Source: an uncultured Gemmiger sp. (GTDB lineage: Bacteria > Bacillota > Clostridia > Oscillospirales > Ruminococcaceae). From it: DNA of 64,000 bases. Both the position numbers and the translations under genes were made by a program. Every line of letters begins with the position of its first letter. Position 1 is the stretch's first letter. The notes under the pieces are model-generated. The model was given only the letters and a program-made list of their open reading frames with translations, made no database searches and was not told the origin of the DNA. The stretch lies in assembly GCA_944388175.1 (NCBI GenBank), contig CALXHR010000001.1, positions 372,001 through 436,000 on the forward strand, given 5' to 3'. Below, piece after piece: positions 15,753-23,950 of this stretch.

Positions 15753-16811
15753 ATGGAAGCGTTGTCCTTTGGCCTGGCGCTGCAATTTTTGCCCGCTGTA
15801 CTGCTGGCGCTGGCCGCCCTGGCCGTGCCGGAGTTATACGTGCGGCTCATCCGCCGCATGCTGGACGGCCTGCGCCCCCACCTGGCCGAGTGGCTGTATA
15901 TTTTGCTGGACAGCTACGTGCGCCCCACGGCGCAGATTTTGCGGGTGCTACTGTTGTACCTGGCGCTGGCCATGGCGCCGTTTGTGGCGCAGCACGCGCT
16001 GCTGATGCGCGTGCTGGGCACGCTGCGCGACCTGCTGGTGACGTTTTTTGTCGGCCTGGGCGCCTGGCGTGCCGCGCCGATCAGCCGCCTGCTGTTGAGC
16101 AGCGCGCAAAACAAGCTGGACCTGCAGACCAACCAGACGATGGCCCGCTTTTTTGAGAATATCTTCCGCGCGCTGGTGGCAGCTTTTACCGGCATTGCGC
16201 TGCTGGATCGCCTGGGCGTGCCGGTGGCCGGGCTGCTAACCGGCGCCGGCGTGGCCGGGTTGGCGATCTCGCTGGCGGCGCAGTCGACGCTGTCCAACCT
16301 GATTGCCGGCATTACGCTGGTATTGGAACACCCGTTCGGCATTGGGGATTATATCGTGCTGGGCACGTCGGAAGGCACGGTCGAGGATATCTCCTTCCGC
16401 TCCACGCGCATCCGCACCGCCGACAACGTAACTGTGACCATCGAGAACTCCAAGGTCTGCGCCGAATCCATCCAGAACTGCAACCAGCGCAACAGCCGGC
16501 TGTGGCAGTTCACGCTGGGGCTGACCTACAGCAGCACGCCCGGCCAGCTGGAAACCGTGTGCAAAGACCTGACCGAATTTCTGCAGGCCCAGCCCACCGT
16601 GACCGGTGCTGTGACGGTGACCGTAGACCGGTTTAACGAGTACAGCATCGACCTGCTGGCGCGCGTCTACCTGACGACAGTGCCTTACGGGGATTACCTG
16701 CGCGAAAAAAGCCGCCTGAACCTGGAGATCATGCAGCTGGTAGCCCGCGACGGGTGCAGCTTTGCTTTCCCCACCACGACGGTGGACTTGCCGCAGCCCC
16801 CGGCCCCCTGA
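15753..16811 (+). CDS. Small-conductance mechanosensitive channel, MscS family
   Basis: 352 residues. Three or more N-terminal membrane segments (to about residue 125) lead into the MscS pore helix region LLTGAGVAGLAISLAAQSTLSNLIAGI, rich in Gly/Ala as required for tight helix packing, then the beta domain with HPFGIGDYI and TVEDISFRSTRIRTADN. Such channels release solutes on hypo-osmotic shock. The ATG at 15753 has CAGGGAGG eight bases upstream, preferred over a far-upstream alternative that would precede the promoter. It is a single-gene unit ending in a strong terminator. It is of the YkuT/MscS size class rather than the larger MscK/YnaI forms. Confidence 0.92.
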   Translation: MEALSFGLALQFLPAVLLALAALAVPELYVRLIRRMLDGLRPHLAEWLYILLDSYVRPTAQILRVLLLYLALAMAPFVAQHALLMRVLGTLRDLLVTFFVGLGAWRAAPISRLLLSSAQNKLDLQTNQTMARFFENIFRALVAAFTGIALLDRLGVPVAGLLTGAGVAGLAISLAAQSTLSNLIAGITLVLEHPFGIGDYIVLGTSEGTVEDISFRSTRIRTADNVTVTIENSKVCAESIQNCNQRNSRLWQFTLGLTYSSTPGQLETVCKDLTEFLQAQPTVTGAVTVTVDRFNEYSIDLLARVYLTTVPYGDYLREKSRLNLEIMQLVARDGCSFAFPTTTVDLPQPPAP

Positions 16812-16842
16812 CGCCGCCGCATAAGACCGCACAAATACAGCA

Positions 16843-16878
16843 CAGCGCCCCGGCGTTTGCCGGGGCGCTGTTATTTTT
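16843..16878 (+). terminator. Terminator between mscS and the convergent lipoprotein gene
   Basis: Twelve-base perfect arms (16843-16854 and 16859-16870) with a GTTT loop, followed by TTATTTTT on the plus strand. The same hairpin may also stop the minus-strand operon. Confidence 0.85.
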
Positions 16879-17365
16879 CGTAATCGTTTTTCGCGGCCAG
16901 CCCCTCGCGGTGGCAGATGACCAGCATTGTGTCGCTGCCGCCCGGCGTGGTGACGACGAACTCAAAGTTATACACGGTATCCAGCCGGTATTGCAGGCTG
17001 CCGTCCGGCAGTTCGGTCAGTATGTAATCGAGATCGACCTGCGGCATCATTTTGTCGTAGTAGAGGTAGAGTTCGGCGATGTTCTCGGCGAAGCGCAGTT
17101 CGACGTCCTCCGCCTGGACGCCGTGCAGCGTCACGACGGGCACACCCTCGACTTCCAGCGCCGGGCGTTCCTGCCAGGTTTCGTCTGCGTCGCGGCTCCG
17201 CACATAGGGCACCGGCTCCTCGCTAAGCAGCGTGCAGTTGCTCAGCTCCATCTCCACGCCGGTGGCCGGCAGGGTCTGCTGCCATACGGGCGTTGTATCC
17301 ACCGGCTGCGCGCACCCGGCCAGCAACAGCAGGCCCAGCGGCAGGCAAAAACAGGTCGGTCTCAT
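16871..17365 (-). CDS. Predicted lipoprotein of unknown function
   Basis: 164 residues beginning with a lipoprotein signal: short hydrophobic stretch CFCLPLGLLLLAGC with the lipobox LLAGC, so the mature chain should start at Cys18 and be anchored to the outer face of the membrane. The rest is acidic with mixed strands (PYVRSRDADETWQ, VTLHGVQAEDVELRF) and no family I recognise. It starts only 12 bases after the DinB-like gene stop and shares direction with the ligase/ATP-grasp/DinB genes, so it is the last gene of that operon. Whether it works in the same pathway is unknown. Confidence 0.75.
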   Translation of the reverse strand: MRPTCFCLPLGLLLLAGCAQPVDTTPVWQQTLPATGVEMELSNCTLLSEEPVPYVRSRDADETWQERPALEVEGVPVVTLHGVQAEDVELRFAENIAELYLYYDKMMPQVDLDYILTELPDGSLQYRLDTVYNFEFVVTTPGGSDTMLVICHREGLAAKNDYEK

Positions 17366-17377
17366 ACAAAAGGTCTC

Positions 17378-17899
17378 CTAACGGTAGGGGTCGTAGGGCG
17401 GGCGGGGAAATTCTTCCCCCAGGCCGAGCGTGCGCGGGCACAGGCCGGTCTCGGCCGCCACAAAGCCCATCAGCATGCCTAAGTGCAGGTGCAAATGGCG
17501 GTATTGGGACAAGATCAGCGTAAAGCGCGTCCACTCGCAGTGGTCCGGCCGCTGCAGCAGGTCCTCGTCGTGCAGCGAGGTCAGGTACAGCGACAGCTTG
17601 GCCTTGATGGTGTAAAAATAGGCGTCGATTTGCGCGCGGTCCAGCACCTCGGCCGGGTAGATGCTGAGTTCGTCCAGGCCGGGGGTGTGGATGGGCGGTT
17701 CGACGAAGTCGTTGGCGCGCGGGTTGATGAACCACTGGTCCAGCATGTGCAGCATGTGGTAGACGTGCTGCCACAGCGGCGAACCGCTGTATGGTTTTTC
17801 CCACAGTTCATCCGGGATGCAGTCCATGACGTTCTGGGTGTCCCACAGCGCGCGCACCGTCATCTCGGCAATGACGGCATGGTAGGATGTTTCCCGCAC
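17378..17899 (-). CDS. DinB-superfamily protein (possible thiol S-transferase fold)
   Basis: 173 residues from a GTG at 17899, eight bases after a GGGGAGGGGG ribosome-binding site. A four-helix DinB-type arrangement is suggested by the metal-ligand pattern: LWQHVYHMLHMLDQW (H45, H48, H51) in the first half and RHLHLHLG (H135, H137, H139) in the second. DinB/YfiT folds include mycothiol-, bacillithiol- and glutathione-linked S-transferases as well as many uncharacterised proteins. Its place behind a GCS2 ligase and an ATP-grasp ligase makes use of a thiol or peptide cofactor attractive, but this is inference. It is separated by 80 bases from the ATP-grasp gene. Confidence 0.75.
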   Translation of the reverse strand: MRETSYHAVIAEMTVRALWDTQNVMDCIPDELWEKPYSGSPLWQHVYHMLHMLDQWFINPRANDFVEPPIHTPGLDELSIYPAEVLDRAQIDAYFYTIKAKLSLYLTSLHDEDLLQRPDHCEWTRFTLILSQYRHLHLHLGMLMGFVAAETGLCPRTLGLGEEFPRPPYDPYR

Positions 17900-17979
17900 G
17901 GCGCCGCCCCCTCCCCTGTTTGGTGTGGGGCCGCGTCGCCGCTGCGCCCCGGGGAGAGTATGCCCCGGAACGCGGCGGG

Positions 17980-19314
17980 TTATTCGGCCACCAGCAGGGT
18001 GGGCAGCGTTTTTTCGCTGTACTGGCTGGAGATCATGGGGCTGAGCGATACGCGGGAATATACGCCCTGCGCCACGCCGTCGTAGACGTACACACCGGTG
18101 AGGTTGTAGTAGCGGTTTTTGCCAAACGTACCGTCGGGGCCGATGCCGTAGTTTTCGGTCACGTAGGGGCGGCAGAACGCCTGCAGCAGATACCCGGTGC
18201 GCGGCGTAGCACGCACGATGGCTTCCCATTCGGCCTGGGTGCTCTCGACACCGGCATGCACCCCGCGCGACGCGTAGGAATCCAGCGGTTTTAAGATCCA
18301 GTCGTCCTTGTGCGCCAGCACGCGCGGGATATCGCTTTCTGCAAACGTCTTGGTCAGCGGCACATGGGCCTGTACAAAGGCCTGTTCTTCCGGCGTGAGC
18401 AGAGCCCGGGTCTGTGGCTCGTGCAAAATGCGAAAAATTGTCTTGTTGTGCACAAGCTGGGTGTGGAAATCCCCCACCAGCAGCACGGCGTCATCACGCA
18501 CGGCGGCCAGCAGTGCCGCGCAGGCGTCGTAGCGCTCCAAAATATCGCTGGTGACGGCGCGGCGGTAGATGGCGTCGATCTTATGCCCGGCCGGGCCGTA
18601 CAGCGCTTTGGCCGCGGCGTCGTACCGCAGGCTGCGAATATCGCAGACTTCGGCCTGCACGCCGTTTTGCACAAAGTGCTGGCGGAACACCTCGAACTCA
18701 TTGACGGTGCCGCAGTCCAGAAAATCCACAATGGCCACATACGGCGGCTGCTGCGTACCGCGCACGCGGGCGTACAGGGCGCACAGCGTTTGCACCCAGC
18801 TGTCGAACAGTTCGCAGGTGCGGGTGGTATGGGCGGCACACAGCTGGCGGTACACGGTGGAACGCTGCTGCGCCAGGTTGAGTTCGCGGTCCTCATTCAT
18901 GGCGCTGGTGCCGTCGGTGTTGAACTCACAGTACTGGTAGGCACCGGTTTCCTCGTTATAGAAGAAATCGATGCGCGCCATCGGCAGCAGCGCGCGCGAC
19001 GGGTCGGCGCGCAGGATCAGTTCTTCGGTCACTGCGTCGAACCCGAACAGCGCGCGGTACGCTGCATCGCGGTAATACGCCCGCATAGCCTTGCCCAAAA
19101 TGCCGTACAGCACGCGGATATCGGCCGCAAACTGTGCAAAGACGGACTCCGGCAGGAGTTTGGGCATATAACAGGTGCGCACATACTCGCCGTGGTGGAT
19201 GGCGGTGGACGCTTTCATATACGCCGTGATGGCGTCAAATTCCTGCCGGGTGCGCGGCAGGTCGGCGGCAGCTGCCGCCAGATATGCCCTGTGCAGGGCC
19301 TGCATCTTGTTCAT
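17980..19314 (-). CDS. ATP-grasp ligase, glutathionylspermidine-synthase-like
   Basis: 444 residues. The pre-ATP-grasp part has YQYCEFNTDGTSAMNED, like the carboxylate-binding EFNxD segment of glutathionylspermidine synthase and circularly permuted ATP-grasp proteins. The ATP-grasp part has WILKPLDSYASRGVHAG (lysine plus glycine-rich loop) and a C-terminal YYNLTGVYVYDGVAQGVYSRVS. Such enzymes join a carboxylate to an amine through an acyl phosphate. The ATG at 19314 overlaps the stop of the gamma-glutamyl ligase gene by four bases (ATGA), so the two are translationally coupled and probably act in succession, as GshA and GshB do. The actual amine and peptide substrates are not known. Confidence 0.8.
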   Translation of the reverse strand: MNKMQALHRAYLAAAAADLPRTRQEFDAITAYMKASTAIHHGEYVRTCYMPKLLPESVFAQFAADIRVLYGILGKAMRAYYRDAAYRALFGFDAVTEELILRADPSRALLPMARIDFFYNEETGAYQYCEFNTDGTSAMNEDRELNLAQQRSTVYRQLCAAHTTRTCELFDSWVQTLCALYARVRGTQQPPYVAIVDFLDCGTVNEFEVFRQHFVQNGVQAEVCDIRSLRYDAAAKALYGPAGHKIDAIYRRAVTSDILERYDACAALLAAVRDDAVLLVGDFHTQLVHNKTIFRILHEPQTRALLTPEEQAFVQAHVPLTKTFAESDIPRVLAHKDDWILKPLDSYASRGVHAGVESTQAEWEAIVRATPRTGYLLQAFCRPYVTENYGIGPDGTFGKNRYYNLTGVYVYDGVAQGVYSRVSLSPMISSQYSEKTLPTLLVAE

Positions 19315-20540
19315 AAACCGGTTTCCTGTTCCCATATCGTTTTGCGCCCGGCGGCCAGCGCGGCAAACGGCGCCAAAAGGGCGCGGTCCTCGGGCGAAGA
19401 AATGCGGCTGCGCGCCTGCAGCAGCAGCCAGGCCAGTTCCTGGGCGACGGGGCGGCCGTAGACCCAGGCATTGTACCCGTCGTGGCAGACCGCCAGCTTG
19501 GCGTTGGCGATATCCACCGTGCCCAGGCCCGCATAGTGGCGCAGCACATTTTGCAGCGCCGCCCGGCTGCCGAATATCGCCTTAATCAGCTGGGCGTACG
19601 CCGCGATGTAAGGCGGCGGCATGCTGTCGGCGCCGCGGATTTCGAGATAGCTTTTTAAACGCGCATCAAAAAAGAACATCGAAAGGATGTGTTCGATCTC
19701 GCTTTGCTGCAGCTGCGCGCCGTAGACCTGCTGCGCGCTCTGCCCGCCCACGTCCGCCGTTTGGCCGCCCTGCAGCGCCACAATCAACGGCCGGGTGAGC
19801 ACCGTCTCGGCATAGCGGGCAAAGCCGAAATCCGGTTCCATCAAATGGGGCGGCACGCCGCAGCGGTCGTCATCGACGTCCTGCCAGATGCGCGTGCGCA
19901 CGCTGTAGCCGCTGTTGCGGTGCCCCTGGTAACGGGCGGCGCTGTCGGTCAGCAGGGCCAGCAGCGGCGTCAGCAGGCAGGCGGCGCGCATTTTTTGCAC
20001 AAAGTCCTGCTCGCTGTAATAGTCTATGGACAGCTGGGTCGACGCCGTGGCGCGCATCATCTGGATGCCGCCGGCCCCGGTATGCTGGAAATAGCGGTCC
20101 ATGGCCGCATACCGCTGTTTGGGGATCAGGGGCAGGTCCTCGGCCCGGCGGGTGGGGTGGTACCCCACGTTCCACGCGCGCAGCCCGCGTGCCGCCAGCG
20201 TCATGTCCAGCTGCACGCGGAACTGGTCGTAGACCGCCAGCATACGGCGCACATCGCTTTGCGGGGCGATGCTGACTTCCAGCTGGCAGGCCGGTTCCAG
20301 CGAGACGCTGTACTGCGCCGCGGTATAGCCCATATACAGCCCGTCGATGGTGATGGGCACATCCTGCGCCTGCTGCATCTGGCGCATGATGCTTTGCACC
20401 TCGGCAAACATGACGGGTTCCCCGCCCGCACGCGTCAGAAAATGCTCCACCTCCAACCCCAGGGTCAACGGGCCCTGCGGTTTGCAGCCCCGGCGGAAAT
20501 AGTCGACCAGGGCTTGTTTTTGTTCGTCCAGTTTGGCCAT
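19311..20540 (-). CDS. Glutamate-cysteine ligase, GCS2-type (plant/EgtA-like)
   Basis: 409 residues, beginning MAKLDEQ with AGGAG eight bases upstream. LGLEVEHFL (about 28-35) is the first ATP/metal-binding strand of the GCS2 family. MRATASTQLSIDYYSE, then LTPLLALLTDSAARYQGHRNSGYSVRTRIWQDVDDDRCG, match the substrate and metal site of plant-type gamma-glutamylcysteine synthetases. The family joins glutamate through its gamma carboxyl to cysteine or another amine. In Firmicutes glutathione is usually made by a GshF fusion, so a separate GCS2 enzyme coupled to an ATP-grasp ligase is unusual. First gene of a four-gene operon with a long, structured leader. Ligase identity is good; the acceptor is not proven. 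Confidence 0.85.
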   Translation of the reverse strand: MAKLDEQKQALVDYFRRGCKPQGPLTLGLEVEHFLTRAGGEPVMFAEVQSIMRQMQQAQDVPITIDGLYMGYTAAQYSVSLEPACQLEVSIAPQSDVRRMLAVYDQFRVQLDMTLAARGLRAWNVGYHPTRRAEDLPLIPKQRYAAMDRYFQHTGAGGIQMMRATASTQLSIDYYSEQDFVQKMRAACLLTPLLALLTDSAARYQGHRNSGYSVRTRIWQDVDDDRCGVPPHLMEPDFGFARYAETVLTRPLIVALQGGQTADVGGQSAQQVYGAQLQQSEIEHILSMFFFDARLKSYLEIRGADSMPPPYIAAYAQLIKAIFGSRAALQNVLRHYAGLGTVDIANAKLAVCHDGYNAWVYGRPVAQELAWLLLQARSRISSPEDRALLAPFAALAAGRKTIWEQETGL

Positions 20541-20723
20541 ACGGGCGCTCCTGTCAGGGGGCGCGGCCTGTGGCGGCCCCCGCATTGTTTGCAAACACTT
20601 GTGCGGCTCCATTTTTCCATGCGCGCAGCGGATGGTGAATTGCGCGCCCAAAGGCGGTTGCCGGGCCGGCGTTTTGCCAGAACGGCGCGCCATTGCGCAA
20701 ACGTGATATAACAGCCGCTTCCT
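20541..20723 (-). ncRNA. Structured 5' leader of the ligase/ATP-grasp operon (copy A of a shared element)
   Basis: About 180 bases of untranslated leader. After a 5' hairpin (AGCCGC/GCGGCT) comes a core at 20641-20701. In it TTGCGC can pair with GCGCAA, continued by GGCG/CGCC, and encloses two small hairpins around a stretch closely matched at 58463-58521. A further GC-rich stem (about 20553-20580) ends next to the AGGAG site. The same promoter-plus-leader pattern precedes the operon at 58.4 kb. I do not recognise it as a known riboswitch class. Confidence 0.5.
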
Positions 20724-20729
20724 GCGGCT

Positions 20730-20758
20730 ATTATACCCCGAAACGCCCGCCGGCGCAA
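20730..20758 (-). promoter_or_regulatory. Promoter of the ligase/ATP-grasp operon
   Basis: Minus-strand TTGCGC and TATAAT with a 17-base spacer, directly behind the terminator of the preceding unit. Confidence 0.8.
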
Positions 20759-20767
20759 CGGGGCAGC

Positions 20768-20797
20768 AAAAGTTCCCGCCGGACGCCCGGCGGGAAC
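20768..20797 (-). terminator. Terminator of the upstream membrane-protein operon
   Basis: Perfect 11-base arms (20772-20782 and 20787-20797), followed on the minus strand by TTTTG. It isolates the ligase operon from the genes before it. Confidence 0.85.
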
Positions 20798-20804
20798 GCA
20801 GCTT

Positions 20805-22346
20805 TTATGATGCGCCGTCCTGCCCTTGCGGGGCGACGACGGTGACGGAATCCTTGCCGTAATACGGCGTCAGGCCCCACAGGTCGGGGCCGACGGCCAC
20901 ATCGGTGTAAAACAGCAGCCAGGGGCGCGCATCGGCCGCCAGCGGCGTAATCTCGGCGTCGGGCACCGCCGGGTCGTACAACAGCGCTTCGCGCGCGTCC
21001 AGCGCGGCGGCAAAGCGCTGGGCTTCGCCGGTGGCCAGCTCGTAAACAGCTTCCAGGCTGGTGGCAAAGTGGTTGTCCTGCCCTTCCTTGACGGTGTGGC
21101 TGCCGATGCAGCCGATGCAGACCAGCATGGCCGCCGCCACCCAGGGCACGGCCCGCGCGTGGGCGGCGCAAAGGCGCTCGACCCCGGCCAGCGAATGCCC
21201 GCGCAGACGTTCTGCCCAGCCGAACAGCAGAAACTCCGACACGGCCAGCCCCAGCACAAAGGTCATCCAGACGACGTTGAGCAGCCGCCCCGCGCCGATG
21301 CCGCCCATGGTGTAGGACGGCAGAAAGATCATGGCCCACATCAGCACAAACGTGAATGCCAAGCCCGCCCAGGGGCGGCGGAACGCGCGGTCCGGCAGGG
21401 CCCGGCTTTGCGCCAGACGGCGCAGCGGCAGCGCCAGCAGCGCCAGCAGGCACAAAAGCGGCACATCCAGCCAGCGAACCCATTGCAGCGCCGCCAGCAC
21501 AAAACTTTTGGCCACCGCCTCGGCAAAGCCAGCCTGCGCCAGCCCGCCGGCACGCACCTGCGTGCCGGGCGCCGTGATGTTGACGGCCAACCCCGCCGCC
21601 GCGGCGGCCAGCGCCGGGCAGGGCCAGAAATTGCGCCGCCGCGCGCACAGCGCCGCGGCCAGCGCCAGTACCAGCAGGTCCATGACGGCGACGACCTGGT
21701 GCCCGCCGCCGATGACAAGCCCCAGCAGCACGCCGCCCGCCGCCAGCGCAACGCGCCGCTTACGCGGCGTTTGCGGCAGCGCCAGCGCAAAGGCCAGCGC
21801 GGCGTTGAGCACCGCCAGCGCAAAGTACGGCTGGTAGTTCATGGCGCCGTTGAACCAGTACAGCCCCTCAACCGGGGCGGGCATGCCCTGCACAAAGGCG
21901 TACAGCAGCAGCACGGCCAGCGCCGCCGGCAGGTCCTTTTGCTGCGGCGCCAGGCTGCGCACCGTCAGGCGCGCAGCACCGTACAGGCACGCCAGCAGCG
22001 GCCCCAGCACGCACAACAGCGTCAGGCCGTACCATTGGTTGCCAAAAATGGCCGGCTGCAGCGCCAGCATAAAGCCGGAGACATACAGCCCCTGCCAGTT
22101 GTGGAAATAATAGGCGTTGGTATCCCACGCAGCGGCCAGCAGGCGCGGCAGGTCCAGCCCGTACTGCTGCACCACGGCGTGGGTGCGGGCGGCGTAGACA
22201 TAATCATCGGCCGAAGGGCGTGCATAAAACGCCAGGATCACTGCCGGCAGCAGCAGGGCCGCCGCCAGCAGCAGGAACCGCCGCAGCCAGCGCTTTTGGG
22301 CCGCGGCGTCCTGCCAGAGCCCGGTGTTGGAGCGTTGTTTTTCCAT
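20805..22346 (-). CDS. Polytopic membrane protein, DUF6056/GT-C-like
   Basis: 513 residues with about ten to twelve membrane segments. The N-terminal loop after the first segment carries SADDYVYAARTHAVV and YYFHNWQGLYVSGF; an acidic DD pair after the first helix and a WQGxY motif are typical of the DUF6056-type GT-C-fold proteins, which are thought to transfer sugars from lipid carriers at the outer face. A soluble tail of about 90 residues follows the last helix. It starts four bases after the esterase gene stop and shares its operon. A role in surface glycan assembly is inferred from the family only. Confidence 0.65.
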   Translation of the reverse strand: MEKQRSNTGLWQDAAAQKRWLRRFLLLAAALLLPAVILAFYARPSADDYVYAARTHAVVQQYGLDLPRLLAAAWDTNAYYFHNWQGLYVSGFMLALQPAIFGNQWYGLTLLCVLGPLLACLYGAARLTVRSLAPQQKDLPAALAVLLLYAFVQGMPAPVEGLYWFNGAMNYQPYFALAVLNAALAFALALPQTPRKRRVALAAGGVLLGLVIGGGHQVVAVMDLLVLALAAALCARRRNFWPCPALAAAAAGLAVNITAPGTQVRAGGLAQAGFAEAVAKSFVLAALQWVRWLDVPLLCLLALLALPLRRLAQSRALPDRAFRRPWAGLAFTFVLMWAMIFLPSYTMGGIGAGRLLNVVWMTFVLGLAVSEFLLFGWAERLRGHSLAGVERLCAAHARAVPWVAAAMLVCIGCIGSHTVKEGQDNHFATSLEAVYELATGEAQRFAAALDAREALLYDPAVPDAEITPLAADARPWLLFYTDVAVGPDLWGLTPYYGKDSVTVVAPQGQDGAS

Positions 22347-22350
22347 ACCG

Positions 22351-23112
22351 TTACGGGTTGCCCAGGATCATCTGCAGGAAATAGACCCACTGTTTTTCCC
22401 ACCAGGGCCAGTCGTGCGAGACATCGGTGCCCCAGATATCGACGATGGGGTGGATGCCCTTGCTCTCCAAAATCGCCTGCAGCTCTTTGGTGGAAGCGAG
22501 CAGGTCGTCCTCCCACGCGCCCTGGCCGCAGCACAAAATGAACTTGTCGGCCTGGGCGTAGAGTTTATGGTACGGGTGGTCGGCCGGGAAATTGCGCATG
22601 TAATCGCAGGGGGAGTTGCGGTAGACGAGGTCGTCCATGTAGTCGCCAAAGAACATGCGCGACGAGTACAGGCCGCTGAGCGCGATGGTGCCGTTGTACA
22701 GGTCCGGCCGGCGCAGATAGAGGTTGACGGCATGCCCGCCGCCCATGCTGGCGCCGCCCAGCAGGATGCGCCCGGTGTGGTCGGGGCCCTGCTCGCGGTT
22801 GATCTGCAAAATACGCGGGGTCAGTTCCTCGCAGATATAGTTGTACCAGCGCTCCTGCATCTCGATGCGGTGGCGGCCGGGGCCGGGGTTGTCCCAGCTT
22901 TCACGGTCGATGCTGTCGGCGGTAAAAATCTGCAGTTTCCCGCTGTCGACCCAAGGCGCGGCCAGATCGCACATGTGGCGGTCCTCCCAGTCGTAAAAGC
23001 GGCCGCTCTGGCACGGGAAAATCAGGATCGGCCGCCCGGCGTGGCCGTAGACCTTGAACTCCATATACCGGTCGAGGTAACGGCTGTACTCTTTGTAATA
23101 GCGGATCTGCAT
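22351..23112 (-). CDS. Putative esterase, alpha/beta hydrolase fold
   Basis: 253 residues. The nucleophile elbow is GGASMGGG, with the acid probably in the WGTDVSHDW region and the histidine in SHDWPWWEKQWVYFL, the usual end of the esterase D / Fes family (PF00756). PILIFPCQSGRFYDWEDR near the N-terminus is the oxyanion region. No signal peptide is visible, so it should be cytoplasmic. It is followed after four bases by the DUF6056-like gene, which suggests handling of acylated sugars or surface material, but the substrate is unknown. Confidence 0.85.
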   Translation of the reverse strand: MQIRYYKEYSRYLDRYMEFKVYGHAGRPILIFPCQSGRFYDWEDRHMCDLAAPWVDSGKLQIFTADSIDRESWDNPGPGRHRIEMQERWYNYICEELTPRILQINREQGPDHTGRILLGGASMGGGHAVNLYLRRPDLYNGTIALSGLYSSRMFFGDYMDDLVYRNSPCDYMRNFPADHPYHKLYAQADKFILCCGQGAWEDDLLASTKELQAILESKGIHPIVDIWGTDVSHDWPWWEKQWVYFLQMILGNP

Positions 23113-23130
23113 GGCAGAAATCCCCCTTTT

Positions 23131-23943
23131 CTATTGGTAAAAAAATCGTTTGTTCAAATCCAAAAGCCCTACCATCGCGTGCATCGGCCCGCTGGTGGAA
23201 GTTTTGAACACCCAGTAATAGGCAAGCGCCAGCGCCTCGCGCAAATAGCAGGGCAGCACGCTGCGCCAGGGCGTGGCGGCGGGCAGCGCCGCCGCTGCGG
23301 TAAAACCGGCGCGCTGCGCATAACGCCCCGCGCGGTAACAGTGGAACGCATTGGATACGTACACGATGGGCGTACTCTCGTCCAGGCCGTGCGCCTTGAG
23401 CAGTTCCAGAGAGAAGGCAAAGTTTTCCTCGGTCGAGGTCGAAGCGTTTTCGGCCACGACGCGCTGCGGGTCCAGGCCCTTTTCAATCAGGTAATCGCGC
23501 ATGGCCTGGCCTTCGGGCACCCATTCGTCGCGGCCCTGCCCGCCGCTGGTCACCACCAGCAGATCGGGGTGGGCCGCCGCGTATTCGTAAGCTTTGTCAA
23601 GCCGGAAACGCAGCAGCGTGCTGGGTTTGTCGCGCCGCAGCCCGGCCCCCAGCACGATGATGGCCTTTTCCTGCCCGGTGGGCGGGTTGGCGTAGCCGCT
23701 GACGGCCGTAAAGCCGATGAGCAGCGCATAGACAATGCCCAGCACGACGAGCACCCACCCGACGACGCGCCCCGGGCCCGGCGCATGGAACCAGGCGTAC
23801 AGCGGTTTGTGCCAGACGGCGTACGCGGTCACCGCTGCGGCCAGCAGCCAGACCATCAGGTTGCCCATGTTGAAGTTGCTGGTGAGCGCCAGGCCGATGG
23901 AATAGACCACCAGCGCCGCGGCCAGCAGATACAGCAGCGCCAT
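23131..23943 (-). CDS. YdcF/ElyC-family (DUF218) membrane protein
   Basis: 270 residues: three membrane segments in the first 90 residues, then a DUF218 domain with AIIVLGAGLR, VVTSGGQGRDEWVPEGQAM, ENASTSTEENFAFS and VSNAFHCYRAGRYAQRAG. These are the usual YdcF/SanA/ElyC motifs. Family members affect envelope integrity and lipid-carrier handling in E. coli; the reaction is not settled. The start at 23943 is used; an alternative ATG at 23967 would overlap deoB by 17 bases. Ribosome-binding sites are weak for both, so expression may depend on coupling to deoB. Confidence 0.82.
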   Translation of the reverse strand: MALLYLLAAALVVYSIGLALTSNFNMGNLMVWLLAAAVTAYAVWHKPLYAWFHAPGPGRVVGWVLVVLGIVYALLIGFTAVSGYANPPTGQEKAIIVLGAGLRRDKPSTLLRFRLDKAYEYAAAHPDLLVVTSGGQGRDEWVPEGQAMRDYLIEKGLDPQRVVAENASTSTEENFAFSLELLKAHGLDESTPIVYVSNAFHCYRAGRYAQRAGFTAAAALPAATPWRSVLPCYLREALALAYYWVFKTSTSGPMHAMVGLLDLNKRFFYQ

Positions 23944-23950
23944 CGGCCAC

